DNA of 64,000 nucleotides from an uncultured Flavobacteriaceae bacterium (GTDB lineage Bacteria; Bacteroidota; Bacteroidia; Flavobacteriales; Flavobacteriaceae). Location: assembly GCA_937929935.1 (NCBI GenBank), contig CALFUL010000034.1, positions 1 through 64,000 on the forward strand. The letters are read 5' to 3'. The first letter of the stretch is position 1; each line of letters starts with the position of its first letter. Shown one piece after another: positions 1-8,900 of this stretch. The position numbers and the translations under genes were made by a program. The notes under the pieces are model-generated. The model was not told the origin of the DNA and ran no database searches. It saw only the letters and a program-made list of their open reading frames with translations.

Positions 1-1582
1 TAGAGATTTTATTCAAGTAAATAAGACACGAACTCTAAGACATAAGATAGCGAACGGAATTTGGAAAGTTACCTTGACTATGGGTGATGCAAAATTTGCA
101 CACGATAATATGTCTGTAAAAATGGAAGACGTTCTTATCGATGGCGATGTAGATAATGCAGTAGGGAATTTTACTAATGTTACTGCAGATCTTGTTGCGG
201 TAACCGATGGTGAACTTAATATCGAGGTTTCAGATGTAGGCGGTAGTGATGCCAATTGGGTTTGGAATAGATTAAGTATAGTTCTCGTAGAACGCACATC
301 GGCAGCAGTTGTTGATTTAACTGCGGATGAATATAATTATGATCTAGGAACGCAAAGCTCACCTGTTCAAACAGGTTTTACACGTATCTCTGATAAAACT
401 AGTGGCGATATTTCCTGGTCAGATGATGTGTCTTCTCGCGATAGAGGCAATATATCTGGTGTAAATGCTATTAATAGAGATTTTATCCAAGTAAATAAGA
501 CACGAACTTTGAGCCATAAGATAGCGAACGGATTTTGGAAGGTTGTTATGACTATGGGTGATGCCCGATATGCGCACGATAATATGGCCGTGAAAATGGA
601 AGGGGTTCTTATCGATGACGATATAGAAAATGCAGTTGGGGAGTTCCCTAATGTTACCGCCGATGTTGTTGAAGTGACCGATGGTGAGCTCAATATCGAG
701 GTTTCAGATGTAGGAGGTAGCGATGTCAACTGGGTATGGAACAGATTGAGTATAGTTTCTATAGAACAGCCATCTTCAGTAGTTGTTGATTTAGCTGCTA
801 GTGCATATAACTATGATCTAGGAACGGAAAGCTCACCTGTTCAAACAGGTTTTACACGTATCTCTGAAAAAACCAGTGGTGATATTTCTTGGTCGTCTCA
901 TGTAAATTCAAGAGATAGGGGTAATAGACCAGGTGTAAATGCTATAAGTAGAGATTTTATTCAAAGAAATAGAACTCGTACTTTGAGTCATAAGATAGCA
1001 AACGGATTTTGGAAGGTTAGTATGACTATGGGCGATGCTCGATTTGCGCACGACAATATGATGGTAAAAATGGAAGGACTTATTATTGATGGTGATGTTG
1101 ATAGCGAGATAGGGGAGTTCTCTATTGTTACTGCTGATGTTGTTGAAGTGACTGATGGCGAACTCAATATTGAGGTTTCTGATTTAGGAGGTAGCAATGA
1201 CGCTTGGGTTTGGAACAGACTGAGTATACAAGCAATAACCAATACTTCTAGTACAACCAACATATCAAATGGATCAAGCAATAAAGAAAATACCATTGAA
1301 GAAGAAAATTCAGAAGTAGGAGAAGATAAAATAACAATTAATAAAATTACTTTTTTTCCAAATCCAACTAAGGATATCTTAAATGTATTATTTTTAGAAA
1401 GTTATACTATTGAGAATACTTCAATCGCTATCTATGATAGTTCTGGTAGACAATTAAAGACTAAAGAGGTCTCTAGTAAGCAAACTAGAATTAATACTTC
1501 GGGGTTGACTTCAGGAGTCTATTACTTAACAATATTTAGCCAAGGCCAAATTGTTGAAAGTATGACTTTTATAAAACAATAA
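1..1582 (+). CDS. T9SS-secreted repeat protein, 5'-truncated by the window edge
   Basis: The reading frame is open from base 2, so the gene begins upstream; the ATG at 74 lies inside a repeat and is not the start. The visible part holds one partial and two complete copies of a 158-residue module. Each copy has YNYDLGT, SPVQTGFTRIS, RDRG, NGxWKV, TMGDA and WVWNRLSI blocks. This pattern resembles the galactose-binding-like beta-sandwich modules attached to rhamnogalacturonan-acting and SGNH-type enzymes, so carbohydrate or surface binding is the likely role (inference). The last ~78 residues (FFPNPTKDILNV to the end) form a type A T9SS C-terminal sorting domain, so the protein is exported and probably surface-attached. 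Any catalytic domain would be upstream, outside the window. Confidence 0.8.
   Translation, partial: RDFIQVNKTRTLRHKIANGIWKVTLTMGDAKFAHDNMSVKMEDVLIDGDVDNAVGNFTNVTADLVAVTDGELNIEVSDVGGSDANWVWNRLSIVLVERTSAAVVDLTADEYNYDLGTQSSPVQTGFTRISDKTSGDISWSDDVSSRDRGNISGVNAINRDFIQVNKTRTLSHKIANGFWKVVMTMGDARYAHDNMAVKMEGVLIDDDIENAVGEFPNVTADVVEVTDGELNIEVSDVGGSDVNWVWNRLSIVSIEQPSSVVVDLAASAYNYDLGTESSPVQTGFTRISEKTSGDISWSSHVNSRDRGNRPGVNAISRDFIQRNRTRTLSHKIANGFWKVSMTMGDARFAHDNMMVKMEGLIIDGDVDSEIGEFSIVTADVVEVTDGELNIEVSDLGGSNDAWVWNRLSIQAITNTSSTTNISNGSSNKENTIEEENSEVGEDKITINKITFFPNPTKDILNVLFLESYTIENTSIAIYDSSGRQLKTKEVSSKQTRINTSGLTSGVYYLTIFSQGQIVESMTFIKQ
2..1250 (+). repeat. 474-bp tandem coding repeats
   Basis: The same DNA phrase (agagattttat) recurs at 2, 476 and 950, giving a 474-bp period equal to 158 codons. 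The copies are clearly similar at DNA level, suggesting fairly recent duplication or ongoing recombination between modules. Confidence 0.8.
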
Positions 1583-1613
1583 GTATAAAAAGTTTTAGTC
1601 AATAATAATTTTT

Positions 1614-1650
1614 AAATCCTCCTCGGTTGTAACTGGGGAGGATTTTTTTT
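1614..1650 (+). terminator. Intrinsic terminator of the T9SS repeat protein
   Basis: An 11-bp stem (AAATCCTCCTC against GGGGAGGATTT, one G-T pair) with a 10-nt loop runs straight into a run of T, about 30 nt after the stop codon. Confidence 0.85.
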
Positions 1651-1681
1651 GACCTCCTATCGTTAAACAGGACAGATTAAA

Positions 1682-2017
1682 TTAATCTTGATCCAAAATA
1701 ATAAAGGAAAATAAGTTTTTCGTGAAAATATTGGGAATAAAAAAAGCCATCTAACTGAAAACCAATCTCATCTTCATCAAAGGAAAACGTCCAATCGCCT
1801 TTCAAGTAGACGTATTCGGTAACTTATTTTTGGAAAATTGATTATAACATATCGGTTACTAAACGAATAGGGTATAGGTTCTAACTCTGCTACAATTTCA
1901 GAAATACTTTTATGTTCACTTTTGCAATACTCTAATAATTCAGTTGTTTCTGCTATAGAAAAGGAAATTGGTTGATTGAAGTAATATAACGTTTTGTATA
2001 TTTTTGTTCTTATGCGA
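1682..2017 (-). pseudogene. Possible remnant of a small protein gene, frameshifted
   Basis: This intergenic stretch has no intact gene. Read on the minus strand, positions ~2017-1790 encode a protein-like stretch (including FSIAETTELLEYCKSEHKSI) that stops. Positions ~1810-1682 continue in another frame (VYLKGDWTFSFDEDEIGFQL) to a TAA. The two pieces overlap at the shift, as expected of one broken gene. I do not recognise the family. Random ORF fragments are an alternative, so confidence is low. Confidence 0.3.
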
Positions 2018-2102
2018 TTACAAAACCACCTCTAATTGAATAATAGGTAATTGATTTTTTCTCAGCTGGTTTCTAATGATATGTATCTGGAATTTTACAT
2101 TT

Positions 2103-2738
2103 CTATGCTTGATTTGAATTCTGAAACAAATAGCTAAAGAACATTTTGGCAGTTTCCTTAATTAAGTGTTCTTGTTCAAACGATGTTCCTAAATGGTGAA
2201 TATACAAACCAATATTTTCAATGGTTGAATGAATAAGTTTTGCCGTAAGTGGAATGTTCGATATAGGTTTATACTTAGCCATTCGTTCTAGAAATTCAGT
2301 TAAGAATGTCATTTCCATATCGCGCACTTCCTCTGAAATTTTCAGAACATCAGGCTCGGTAAATTGTAGGGCATGTATAATTCTATAAAAGGGGTCGGCT
2401 AAATTTGTTTGTAATAGGGTGCGTTCTATGATTAATTCAAGGTGCTGGAGAATATCTCTACTGTTTGTTATTTCTTTGAAAATTAAACTATTCTTATGAA
2501 TTGCATCTTCATGAAATTCAGAATTAAAATCTCTTATTAATTCTATAAGAATAGCTTTTTTATCGCCAAAATAATTATAAAAACTCCCTATCGGAACCTT
2601 TGCAGAGCTAGCAATGGTATTTGAAGTTACCGAGTAATACCCTAGTTCAGAAAATAATTCACGTGCAGCTAATTTGATTTTTCTTTTAGTCTCAACACTT
2701 CTTTTTTGCTTTGGTTTTAACGTATTAACTGTATTCAT
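2103..2738 (-). CDS. TetR/AcrR family transcriptional regulator
   Basis: This 211-residue protein has the usual TetR length. A positively charged N-terminus is followed by a helix-turn-helix at about residues 38-64 (TSNTIASSAKVPIGSFYNYF), in which the GSFYNYFGDKK recognition-helix segment is typical. The C-terminal helical ligand-binding half is unassigned. It is divergent from the beta-helix/cytochrome pair starting at 2851. A palindrome in the shared 112-bp intergenic region lies inside that pair's promoter, so I infer that it represses the pair and probably itself. The inducer is unknown. Confidence 0.85.
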   Translation of the reverse strand: MNTVNTLKPKQKRSVETKRKIKLAARELFSELGYYSVTSNTIASSAKVPIGSFYNYFGDKKAILIELIRDFNSEFHEDAIHKNSLIFKEITNSRDILQHLELIIERTLLQTNLADPFYRIIHALQFTEPDVLKISEEVRDMEMTFLTEFLERMAKYKPISNIPLTAKLIHSTIENIGLYIHHLGTSFEQEHLIKETAKMFFSYLFQNSNQA

Positions 2739-2783
2739 TCAAACTGTTATTATAGCGGTTTATATCCAAAATTAAGAAAATAT

Positions 2784-2814
2784 TTTGAAATATGAGTAAT
2801 TGCTCATATATTTG
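2784..2814 (+). promoter_or_regulatory. Promoter of the beta-helix/cytochrome pair with embedded TetR-type operator
   Basis: TTTG at 2784-2787 is followed by exactly 19 nt and then TATATTTG at 2807-2814, a perfect match to the Bacteroidota -33/-7 consensus. A perfect 7-bp inverted repeat (ATATGAG-N6-CTCATAT, 2790-2809) occupies the spacer and overlaps the -7 box. That is the expected geometry for repression by the divergent TetR protein. Confidence 0.7.
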
Positions 2815-2850
2815 AATATCCTCAATATATATTATTATAATTAATTGATT

Positions 2851-4182
2851 ATGAAAAAAACATTCAAATTTATTGTCATATCTGTAGTGTTGCTGTTAAT
2901 GGCGATTGGGGTATGGTGGTTTGCGGCAGATTATCAGGTGTACGAAGACCGTCCTCAGAAATCATTGGATGAATATGTTGATTTGGAACAAGATTTTCAA
3001 AAACTATTTCAATTAGCAAACGACGGAGAAACGATTGAGCTTCCTGCAGGACATTTTAAATTCTCTAAAGCATTGATTTTAGATGGGAAAAGTAATATCA
3101 CGATTAAAGGTGCTGGAATGGATAAAACCATTCTTTCTTTCAGGGATCAAAAAGAGGGTGCTGAAGGAATTCGGGTCGCTAATGGTTCAAATATCACTTT
3201 AGAAGGCTTTACGATACAAGATGCTATTGGTGACAATATAAAAGCTATTTATATAGATACCCTTACTTTTCGTCGTATTAAAACGGAATGGACAGCCAGG
3301 CCTAATACAGAATTGGGGGCTTACGGTCTTTATCCGGTGATATGTAAAAATGTATTGATCGAACATTGTGAAGCTTCGAGGGGCTCCGATTCTGGTTTGT
3401 ATGTGGGGCAGTCAGAAAATATTATCATTCGCAACAATAGAACCTATGAGAATGTTTGCGGAATAAATGTTGAGAATTCTGGCAATGTTGCCATCTACAA
3501 TAATGAAACTTTTCACAATACAAGTGGCATTACCATCTTAGATATTCCGGGCTTAACGCGTTATACAGAAAATATACGTGTGTATGATAATAAAATATAT
3601 GATAACACCCTTTTTAATTTTGCACCTCCGGGTAATGTTGCCGCTTCTACCTTGTCCGGTACCGGTATCATGATATGGGCTGGAAAAGATATTTCTATTT
3701 ACAACAATGAAATACTCAATAACCCTTTTCCAACTATGATTGTTAGTTTTTTGAGTTCGTATAAAGAAACTAAAAACAAAGAGTTTGTGCCGATAGCGGC
3801 ATCTGAGCAGGCTAGAATGAAAGTTGGTATCAAAGAAGAGGCCAGTTTGCGCGAAGATGCAATTAATGAAAAATACGAAACCGATAAGAAGTACAATCCG
3901 TATAGCGTTGGCATTTCATTAAAGAACAATACGTGGTCTTTTGGAAGCCTTAGAAAGAAAATACAATCAAAAGATGGTGCTTTGATGGCTTTGGGGTTAG
4001 GGGGCAAAAATGCGCATGTTTGGTATGACGGAGTGGCAAACCCAAATGGAAGCACTTTCTGTATTGAAAATGCCAATGATATCAAGGTGGCGCATTTAGA
4101 TATATTGAATGATTATTCGGATGCGGTGATAAAAGTTGCAGCGGAAAAATGTGAAGTGGTCGCCAAAGTTCAAATGAAATAA
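2851..4182 (+). CDS. Parallel beta-helix protein (TIGR03805-like), membrane-anchored
   Basis: ATG at 2851 is preferred over an in-frame TTG six bases earlier. The product of about 443 residues has an N-terminal hydrophobic segment (residues ~4-26) followed by Asp/Gln-rich sequence, so it is a signal anchor or signal peptide. Repeated short strands of the type NITIKGAGMDKT, NVLIEHCEASRG, NIIIRNNRTYEN and DISIYNNEILNN form a right-handed parallel beta-helix. Such proteins occur regularly next to, or fused with, the diheme cytochrome family TIGR03806, and the following gene is exactly that. The function of the pair is unknown. Polysaccharide binding or lysis is possible from the fold, but I see no lyase signature. 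It is probably co-transcribed with the next gene (25-nt gap). Confidence 0.8.
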   Translation: MKKTFKFIVISVVLLLMAIGVWWFAADYQVYEDRPQKSLDEYVDLEQDFQKLFQLANDGETIELPAGHFKFSKALILDGKSNITIKGAGMDKTILSFRDQKEGAEGIRVANGSNITLEGFTIQDAIGDNIKAIYIDTLTFRRIKTEWTARPNTELGAYGLYPVICKNVLIEHCEASRGSDSGLYVGQSENIIIRNNRTYENVCGINVENSGNVAIYNNETFHNTSGITILDIPGLTRYTENIRVYDNKIYDNTLFNFAPPGNVAASTLSGTGIMIWAGKDISIYNNEILNNPFPTMIVSFLSSYKETKNKEFVPIAASEQARMKVGIKEEASLREDAINEKYETDKKYNPYSVGISLKNNTWSFGSLRKKIQSKDGALMALGLGGKNAHVWYDGVANPNGSTFCIENANDIKVAHLDILNDYSDAVIKVAAEKCEVVAKVQMK

Positions 4183-4207
4183 GTTTTTGAGTTTTAAATT
4201 AAAGATT

Positions 4208-5329
4208 ATGAAACAGAAATTTGTATTATTAATCTTCATTTTTGGAGTGATAACTTTCATTGCTTGCAAACAGAATAGTGGTTCTGAAACTAAAATAGAG
4301 CCATTGACTGATGTTACTGCAGCAACAGAAATGTTGAGAAAACAGTCTGAAGGTAAGAAAGCCGATATTGGAAAAGACAAACTATCTGAGTACGGTTTTT
4401 TTTTAGGAAACTTAAAGGATTTAAAACCTTCAGAAGGTGTAATCCCATATGATTTAAACACGCCTTTGTTTTCAGATTATGCTCATAAGTTGCGATTTTT
4501 TAAATTACCTGAGGGTGAAACGGTCAGCTATCGCGAAAGAGAGGTATTTGCATTTCCGGTCGGCACTTACATTATTAAAACCTTTTATTACTACAATAAT
4601 GAAAATGAGAAACAAGAAGGAAGACGCCTTATGGAAACCCGCTTATTGCTTCACGAAGCAGATGGTTGGAAAACCTTGCCCTCATATATTTGGAACGATG
4701 AGCAGACCGAAGCATTTCTAACCGTTGAGGGAGGAACCAAAGAGGTTGAATGGGTCGATGTTACCGGAGAAAAAAAGAATGTAGCGTATAGTATTCCCTC
4801 TCAAGTACTTTGTAAAAGTTGTCATGTAAAGAATAATGAACTCACGCCAATCGGCCCAAAAGTAAGACAACTAAATAGAGATTTTACTTTTGCTACGGGA
4901 ACACAAAACCAACTTTTGCATTATAAAGAGCTGGGTGTATTAACAAATTTGCCTGATTTGTCTCAAGTACGAAAAACCCCGGTTTGGAACGATCCTACTT
5001 CCGGAAGTCTTCATGGTAGGGCCTTAGGGTACCTAGATATGAATTGTGCCCATTGCCATAGTAAAGGCGGTCCTGGTAATACTTCTGCCTTGCATTTGAG
5101 CGAATTTGAAACCAATGAGTTTAATATGGGTATCGGTAAACACCCTATTGCAGCAGGAAAGGGAACTGGTGGTAGGCCTTACGATATTGTAAAAGGACAG
5201 CCTGAAGAATCTATTTTACTTTACCGCATGCAAACTACCGATCCTGGTGAAATGATGCCGGAAGTTGGGCGCAAACTGCAACATGAAGAAGGCGTAGCCT
5301 TAATCGAGGAATGGATCAGTAAAATGTAG
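4208..5329 (+). CDS. SO2930-type diheme cytochrome c lipoprotein (TIGR03806-like)
   Basis: ATG at 4208 gives a clean lipoprotein signal (MKQKFVLLIFIFGVITFIAC); a TTG 21 nt upstream is a poor alternative. The mature protein has two CxxCH haem c motifs, CKSCH at residues ~202-206 and CAHCH at ~280-284, and blocks typical of the family such as IPYDLNTPLFSDYAHKLRF, YLDMNCAHCHS and GEMMPEVGR. It should carry electrons in the periplasm or on the outer membrane. Its partner is the preceding beta-helix protein. The same domain occurs fused to a sugar dehydrogenase in the gene at 5996-10366. The electron donor is unproven. Confidence 0.85.
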   Translation: MKQKFVLLIFIFGVITFIACKQNSGSETKIEPLTDVTAATEMLRKQSEGKKADIGKDKLSEYGFFLGNLKDLKPSEGVIPYDLNTPLFSDYAHKLRFFKLPEGETVSYREREVFAFPVGTYIIKTFYYYNNENEKQEGRRLMETRLLLHEADGWKTLPSYIWNDEQTEAFLTVEGGTKEVEWVDVTGEKKNVAYSIPSQVLCKSCHVKNNELTPIGPKVRQLNRDFTFATGTQNQLLHYKELGVLTNLPDLSQVRKTPVWNDPTSGSLHGRALGYLDMNCAHCHSKGGPGNTSALHLSEFETNEFNMGIGKHPIAAGKGTGGRPYDIVKGQPEESILLYRMQTTDPGEMMPEVGRKLQHEEGVALIEEWISKM

Positions 5330-5603
5330 ATTTTGAGTGGTGGTATTTTATTTACCAAAAAGATGCAAATGCTATAATTTATTATACTTCAATGCTATTA
5401 TTTCATCGAAACGATGATTAGAATAAGTGCTATTATTATTTCCTTCATAGTATTAAAGTTATTTTTTGATTGATTTATCAATTGTAAATGCGGCATTATC
5501 GCCATTATATGTTTGTTGATTATTAGTAGGGCTATATTTTCAATTTGATTTAAATAAGCGCAATTAAAATACTAAAAATAAAATATTTGTAACGATACGT
5601 GGC

Positions 5604-5619
5604 AAGCTGCCACCCCGAC
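5604..5619 (+). repeat. 16-bp direct repeat, copy 1, resembling a tRNA 3' end
   Basis: AAGCTGCCACCCCGAC is repeated exactly at 5717-5732. The CCACCCCGAC tail looks like a tRNA T-arm/acceptor end, but no upstream tRNA body is present. Confidence 0.6.
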
Positions 5620-5620
5620 A

Positions 5621-5651
5621 AAAGCCAGTTCAGCAATGAACTGGTTTTTTT
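5621..5651 (+). terminator. Intrinsic terminator
   Basis: A perfect 8-bp stem CCAGTTCA/TGAACTGG with a GCAA tetraloop is flanked by A and T runs. It directly follows the first tRNA-tail-like repeat, as terminators often follow tRNA genes. Confidence 0.8.
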
Positions 5652-5716
5652 GTTCAAAATTATAATATTTATTTTTTAATTTTTTATAGAGCTGTGCAGG
5701 TTTCTCCGGAACTTTG

Positions 5717-5732
5717 AAGCTGCCACCCCGAC
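5717..5732 (+). repeat. 16-bp direct repeat, copy 2, resembling a tRNA 3' end
   Basis: This is an exact copy of 5604-5619, 113 bp downstream. The preceding bases (GCAGGTTTCTCC) weakly resemble a T-arm, which fits a degenerate attachment-site or tRNA relic. Confidence 0.55.
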
Positions 5733-5924
5733 TAAATACTAGCTTTATTTGCAATAGAGAGATTCTAGGATTATATAAACCCTATTTATTTCTTTGCACT
5801 GCTTTCGATTGTGCACTATCTTTTTAAAAGGGTAATTTTCTTAAGTGTTTATCAATAGGTAAAAGGTTCATTTTAAAAGAAGTTATCTTGAGCATATTAA
5901 GTTGATCTTAAAAATCAGAGTAAA

Positions 5925-5960
5925 CAAAAAAATAGCGAGGGAAAGCCCTCGCTATTTTGT
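5925..5960 (-). terminator. Bidirectional intrinsic terminator
   Basis: A perfect 11-bp stem AATAGCGAGGG/CCCTCGCTATT with a 4-nt loop is flanked by A on the left and T on the right. It lies about 35 nt beyond the stop of the minus-strand gene 5996-10366 and can also stop plus-strand transcripts. Confidence 0.85.
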
Positions 5961-5995
5961 TTAATTGATTTTCTATCTTTAATCAAGAGGTATTT

Positions 5996-8900
5996 TTAGT
6001 TTCTTGAAATTAACAGTTTCTCACTAGTTATAGAACCATCCTCTGCTTTGAGAACTAAAACATAAACACCTTCAGAGATTGCCGAGACATCTAAATTTTC
6101 GACAGAACCGTTCATGGATGTGATTATACCTTGCTGAACCGTTTGACCCGCAACAGAATTAATGAAATACTCAAACTTTTGATTTGATACATTATCTAAT
6201 TCTACATTCACGAAGAGGGTAGAAGGGTTAGGCGATAACTTGACAGTCAAACTAGTGCTTGTGGTTCTTTGGCGTACAATTACAGATCTTGCTTTGTTAT
6301 CGAAATTATTATCACTTAAACAATCGTCATCGGCTGTTAAAGTAAAACTATCTCCAGTGAAGTTTAGTCCCGAATATAAAACTACTTCAAGACCATTTGG
6401 AACTTGAACTGATGATAATACTCTTGTAGCAAATGAAAGGCTTCTCACATCGCTATACTCTCCCACAGCTAATTCAATTGATTTCCCTCTAAATCTACAG
6501 TGATAAAATAAAGTTGCTTTGAGGTCGGGGTTTGTGACAGTGCCATTTGGCGTACTATCACAAACATCGCCTATACCATCATTGTCAGCATCTGCCTGAT
6601 CAGCATTCGAGGTATTTGGGCAATTGTCATTTGCATCTAGAATACCATCGCTATCGGAATCCAAATTATTTGTGTTATCACAAACATCGCCTATACCATC
6701 ATTGTCAGCATCTGCCTGATCAGCATTCGAGGTATTTGGGCAATTGTCATTTGCATCTAGAATACCATCGCTATCGGAATCCAAATTATTTGTATTATCA
6801 CACACATCACCTATACCGTCATTGTCAGCATCTGCCTGATTGGCATTCGCTGTATTAGGGCAATTATCATTTGCATTCGGGATACCATCATTATCAGTGT
6901 CAAGATTATTAGTGGTATCACACACATCACCTATATCGTCATTGTCAGCATCTGCCTGATTGGCATTCGCTGTATTAGGGCAATTGTCATTTGCATTGGG
7001 GATACCATCATTATCAATGTCAAGATTATTAGTGGTATCACACACATCACCTATACCGTCATTGTCAACATCTGCCTGGTCAGTATTTGCAGTATTCGGG
7101 CAATTGTCATTTGCATTGGGGATACCGTCATTATCAGTGTCTAGATTATTGGTGGTATCGCAAACATCGCCAATACCGTCATTATCAACATCGGCCTGAT
7201 TAGCATTTGCGGTATTAGGGCAATTGTCTACCGCATCACAAACACCATCTCCATCACTATCTCCTCCATTTGCACTGCAAGGATCATTATTAGTGTTGCC
7301 AGATAAAAGATCGCTCGGAGGATTACATCCAAAATAAAGCTCATCTATTTCGTAATCGCCTCTACCATTTTCAGCTTTAATAACCACGTTTTTCAAAGAA
7401 ACGAAATTGCGATCACTGGTTTTACTCGACATAGGTTGATTTACGTTGAAATCAGCACTAGTTGGGTTTATCCATAAATCGACCTTAGCTAATCCATTTG
7501 AATTGGTTATTCTCGAAACCAAGCGGTAGGTTCTTCCATTTATAGGCACTATGCCAGAACCATTAGTGTTATTTATTCCAAAAATATTTCCATTTAGTTT
7601 ACCAACAGAAACGTCTAATCTACCATTTGGTCTAATAAACAATGCCCCCGGTTGACTGTTGTTGATTTTTATGAGTACACTGGTCCATGCGGTATCTCGA
7701 ATAACTCTTCGTTCTGCAAATTCTCTTTTTATATTGGCGGTACGCCCATTTGTGAGGTTATATCTTAGTTTATTCCCATTAGAAGTCACTCCAGTTGCTG
7801 ATAAAGACCCTGAAACAATACTAATGTTATTGGCAGAACCTACAATATCCCAATTTGCGTTAAAGCCTTCACCACCTGATACATTTTCAAGATTAGCACC
7901 AGTAGCATAGTCAAACCCGTCATAGGCATCTGAACTACAACTCGGTTGCGGATCTGGATTCGGGTCTGGATTAGGATTTGGGTCTGGATTAGGATTGGGG
8001 CTAAGCCCATCTATCCATTTTTTTAATACAGCCACATACTCCTCATCAACTAAGTTTCTACCTAATGGAGGCATTTTGGTTGCATCGGTTGCTGCATCTC
8101 TTGCATATAATTCAGATGTGCTCGCATCACCTGGGTTGACGATGAAGGTATTTTTAGATACAGAACTTACCACATTGGTATTGAGCAATCCTTGATTAGC
8201 AAACGACGTAGTAATGCGTCCATCAAATGCTGCGGCAACTCCTTGAGGTCTATGACAAAAGGCGCAATTTGCATCTAAGTAAGAACGTACTTTTCGTTCG
8301 TCACTTGCAGTAGGGTGGTCCAAAGGCACGTTTTGCGGCAGTGCAGTGAGATTAGAAACTTGCTGGTCAAAAATGTTCAATGACGACCATGTGTTCAATT
8401 GGTTATCTGTTATTCCTGTACTTGTATACGCATAATCTCCGTTTAGTTGCTGGGTAGTAACACCCAAAGCTTGCCCAGCATTTGAGTTATGGCAAGTAAT
8501 ACAATCGTTTTGAGTTGGGTAGCTCCATCTCTGAGTTCTTGTTTGGCCAGATGTGCCTGTGATAACGAAGTCTTTATCACCACCAGTTAGTAATAATTGA
8601 GCATCAGTACCATTATCAAGCCAAGCGTAGGTTGCCATTCTAAGCGAACCATTTCTTGTTACAATCGAGAATCGAGTTTCTATGGGCCTAGTAATGTTCG
8701 GATTACTATCATCTATAGGCATATCAAAATGTTTTATAAAAACCGTGCCCTCTGGGAATTCCCAAGAATTTTCCGATTCGAACTGTATTTTTTCTTGGGC
8801 AGTATCGAAAGTACCGTTATGAGGTATGGCAATCCATCTTTTTTTAGCAGCCCTGTCTGACCATAGCGGCGTATTTACGTCGTATGGAATTAATCCATCT

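Larger units (their letters stand above)
5330..5995. other. Intergenic region, no intact gene
   Basis: This 666-nt AT-rich gap between convergent genes holds a strong terminator (5621-5651), two copies of a tRNA-tail-like 16-mer (5604-5619, 5717-5732) and a bidirectional terminator (5925-5960). No tRNA fold or credible coding sequence was found. Confidence 0.6.

Noticed and set aside
5560-5620. Intact tRNA gene ending at 5619
   Set aside because: No 5' acceptor strand, D arm or anticodon arm can be drawn upstream of the CCACCCCGAC tail.
6547-7199. Plus-strand ORFs with a strongly repetitive His/Tyr/Leu or Ser-rich product
   Set aside because: They are the reverse reading of the TSP3 repeats of the minus-strand giant gene; their periodicity is fully explained by that gene.
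6553-7260. Regular repeats that could suggest a CRISPR array
   Set aside because: The period is 120 bp with no unique spacers, and the repeats are in frame and encode calcium-binding modules.
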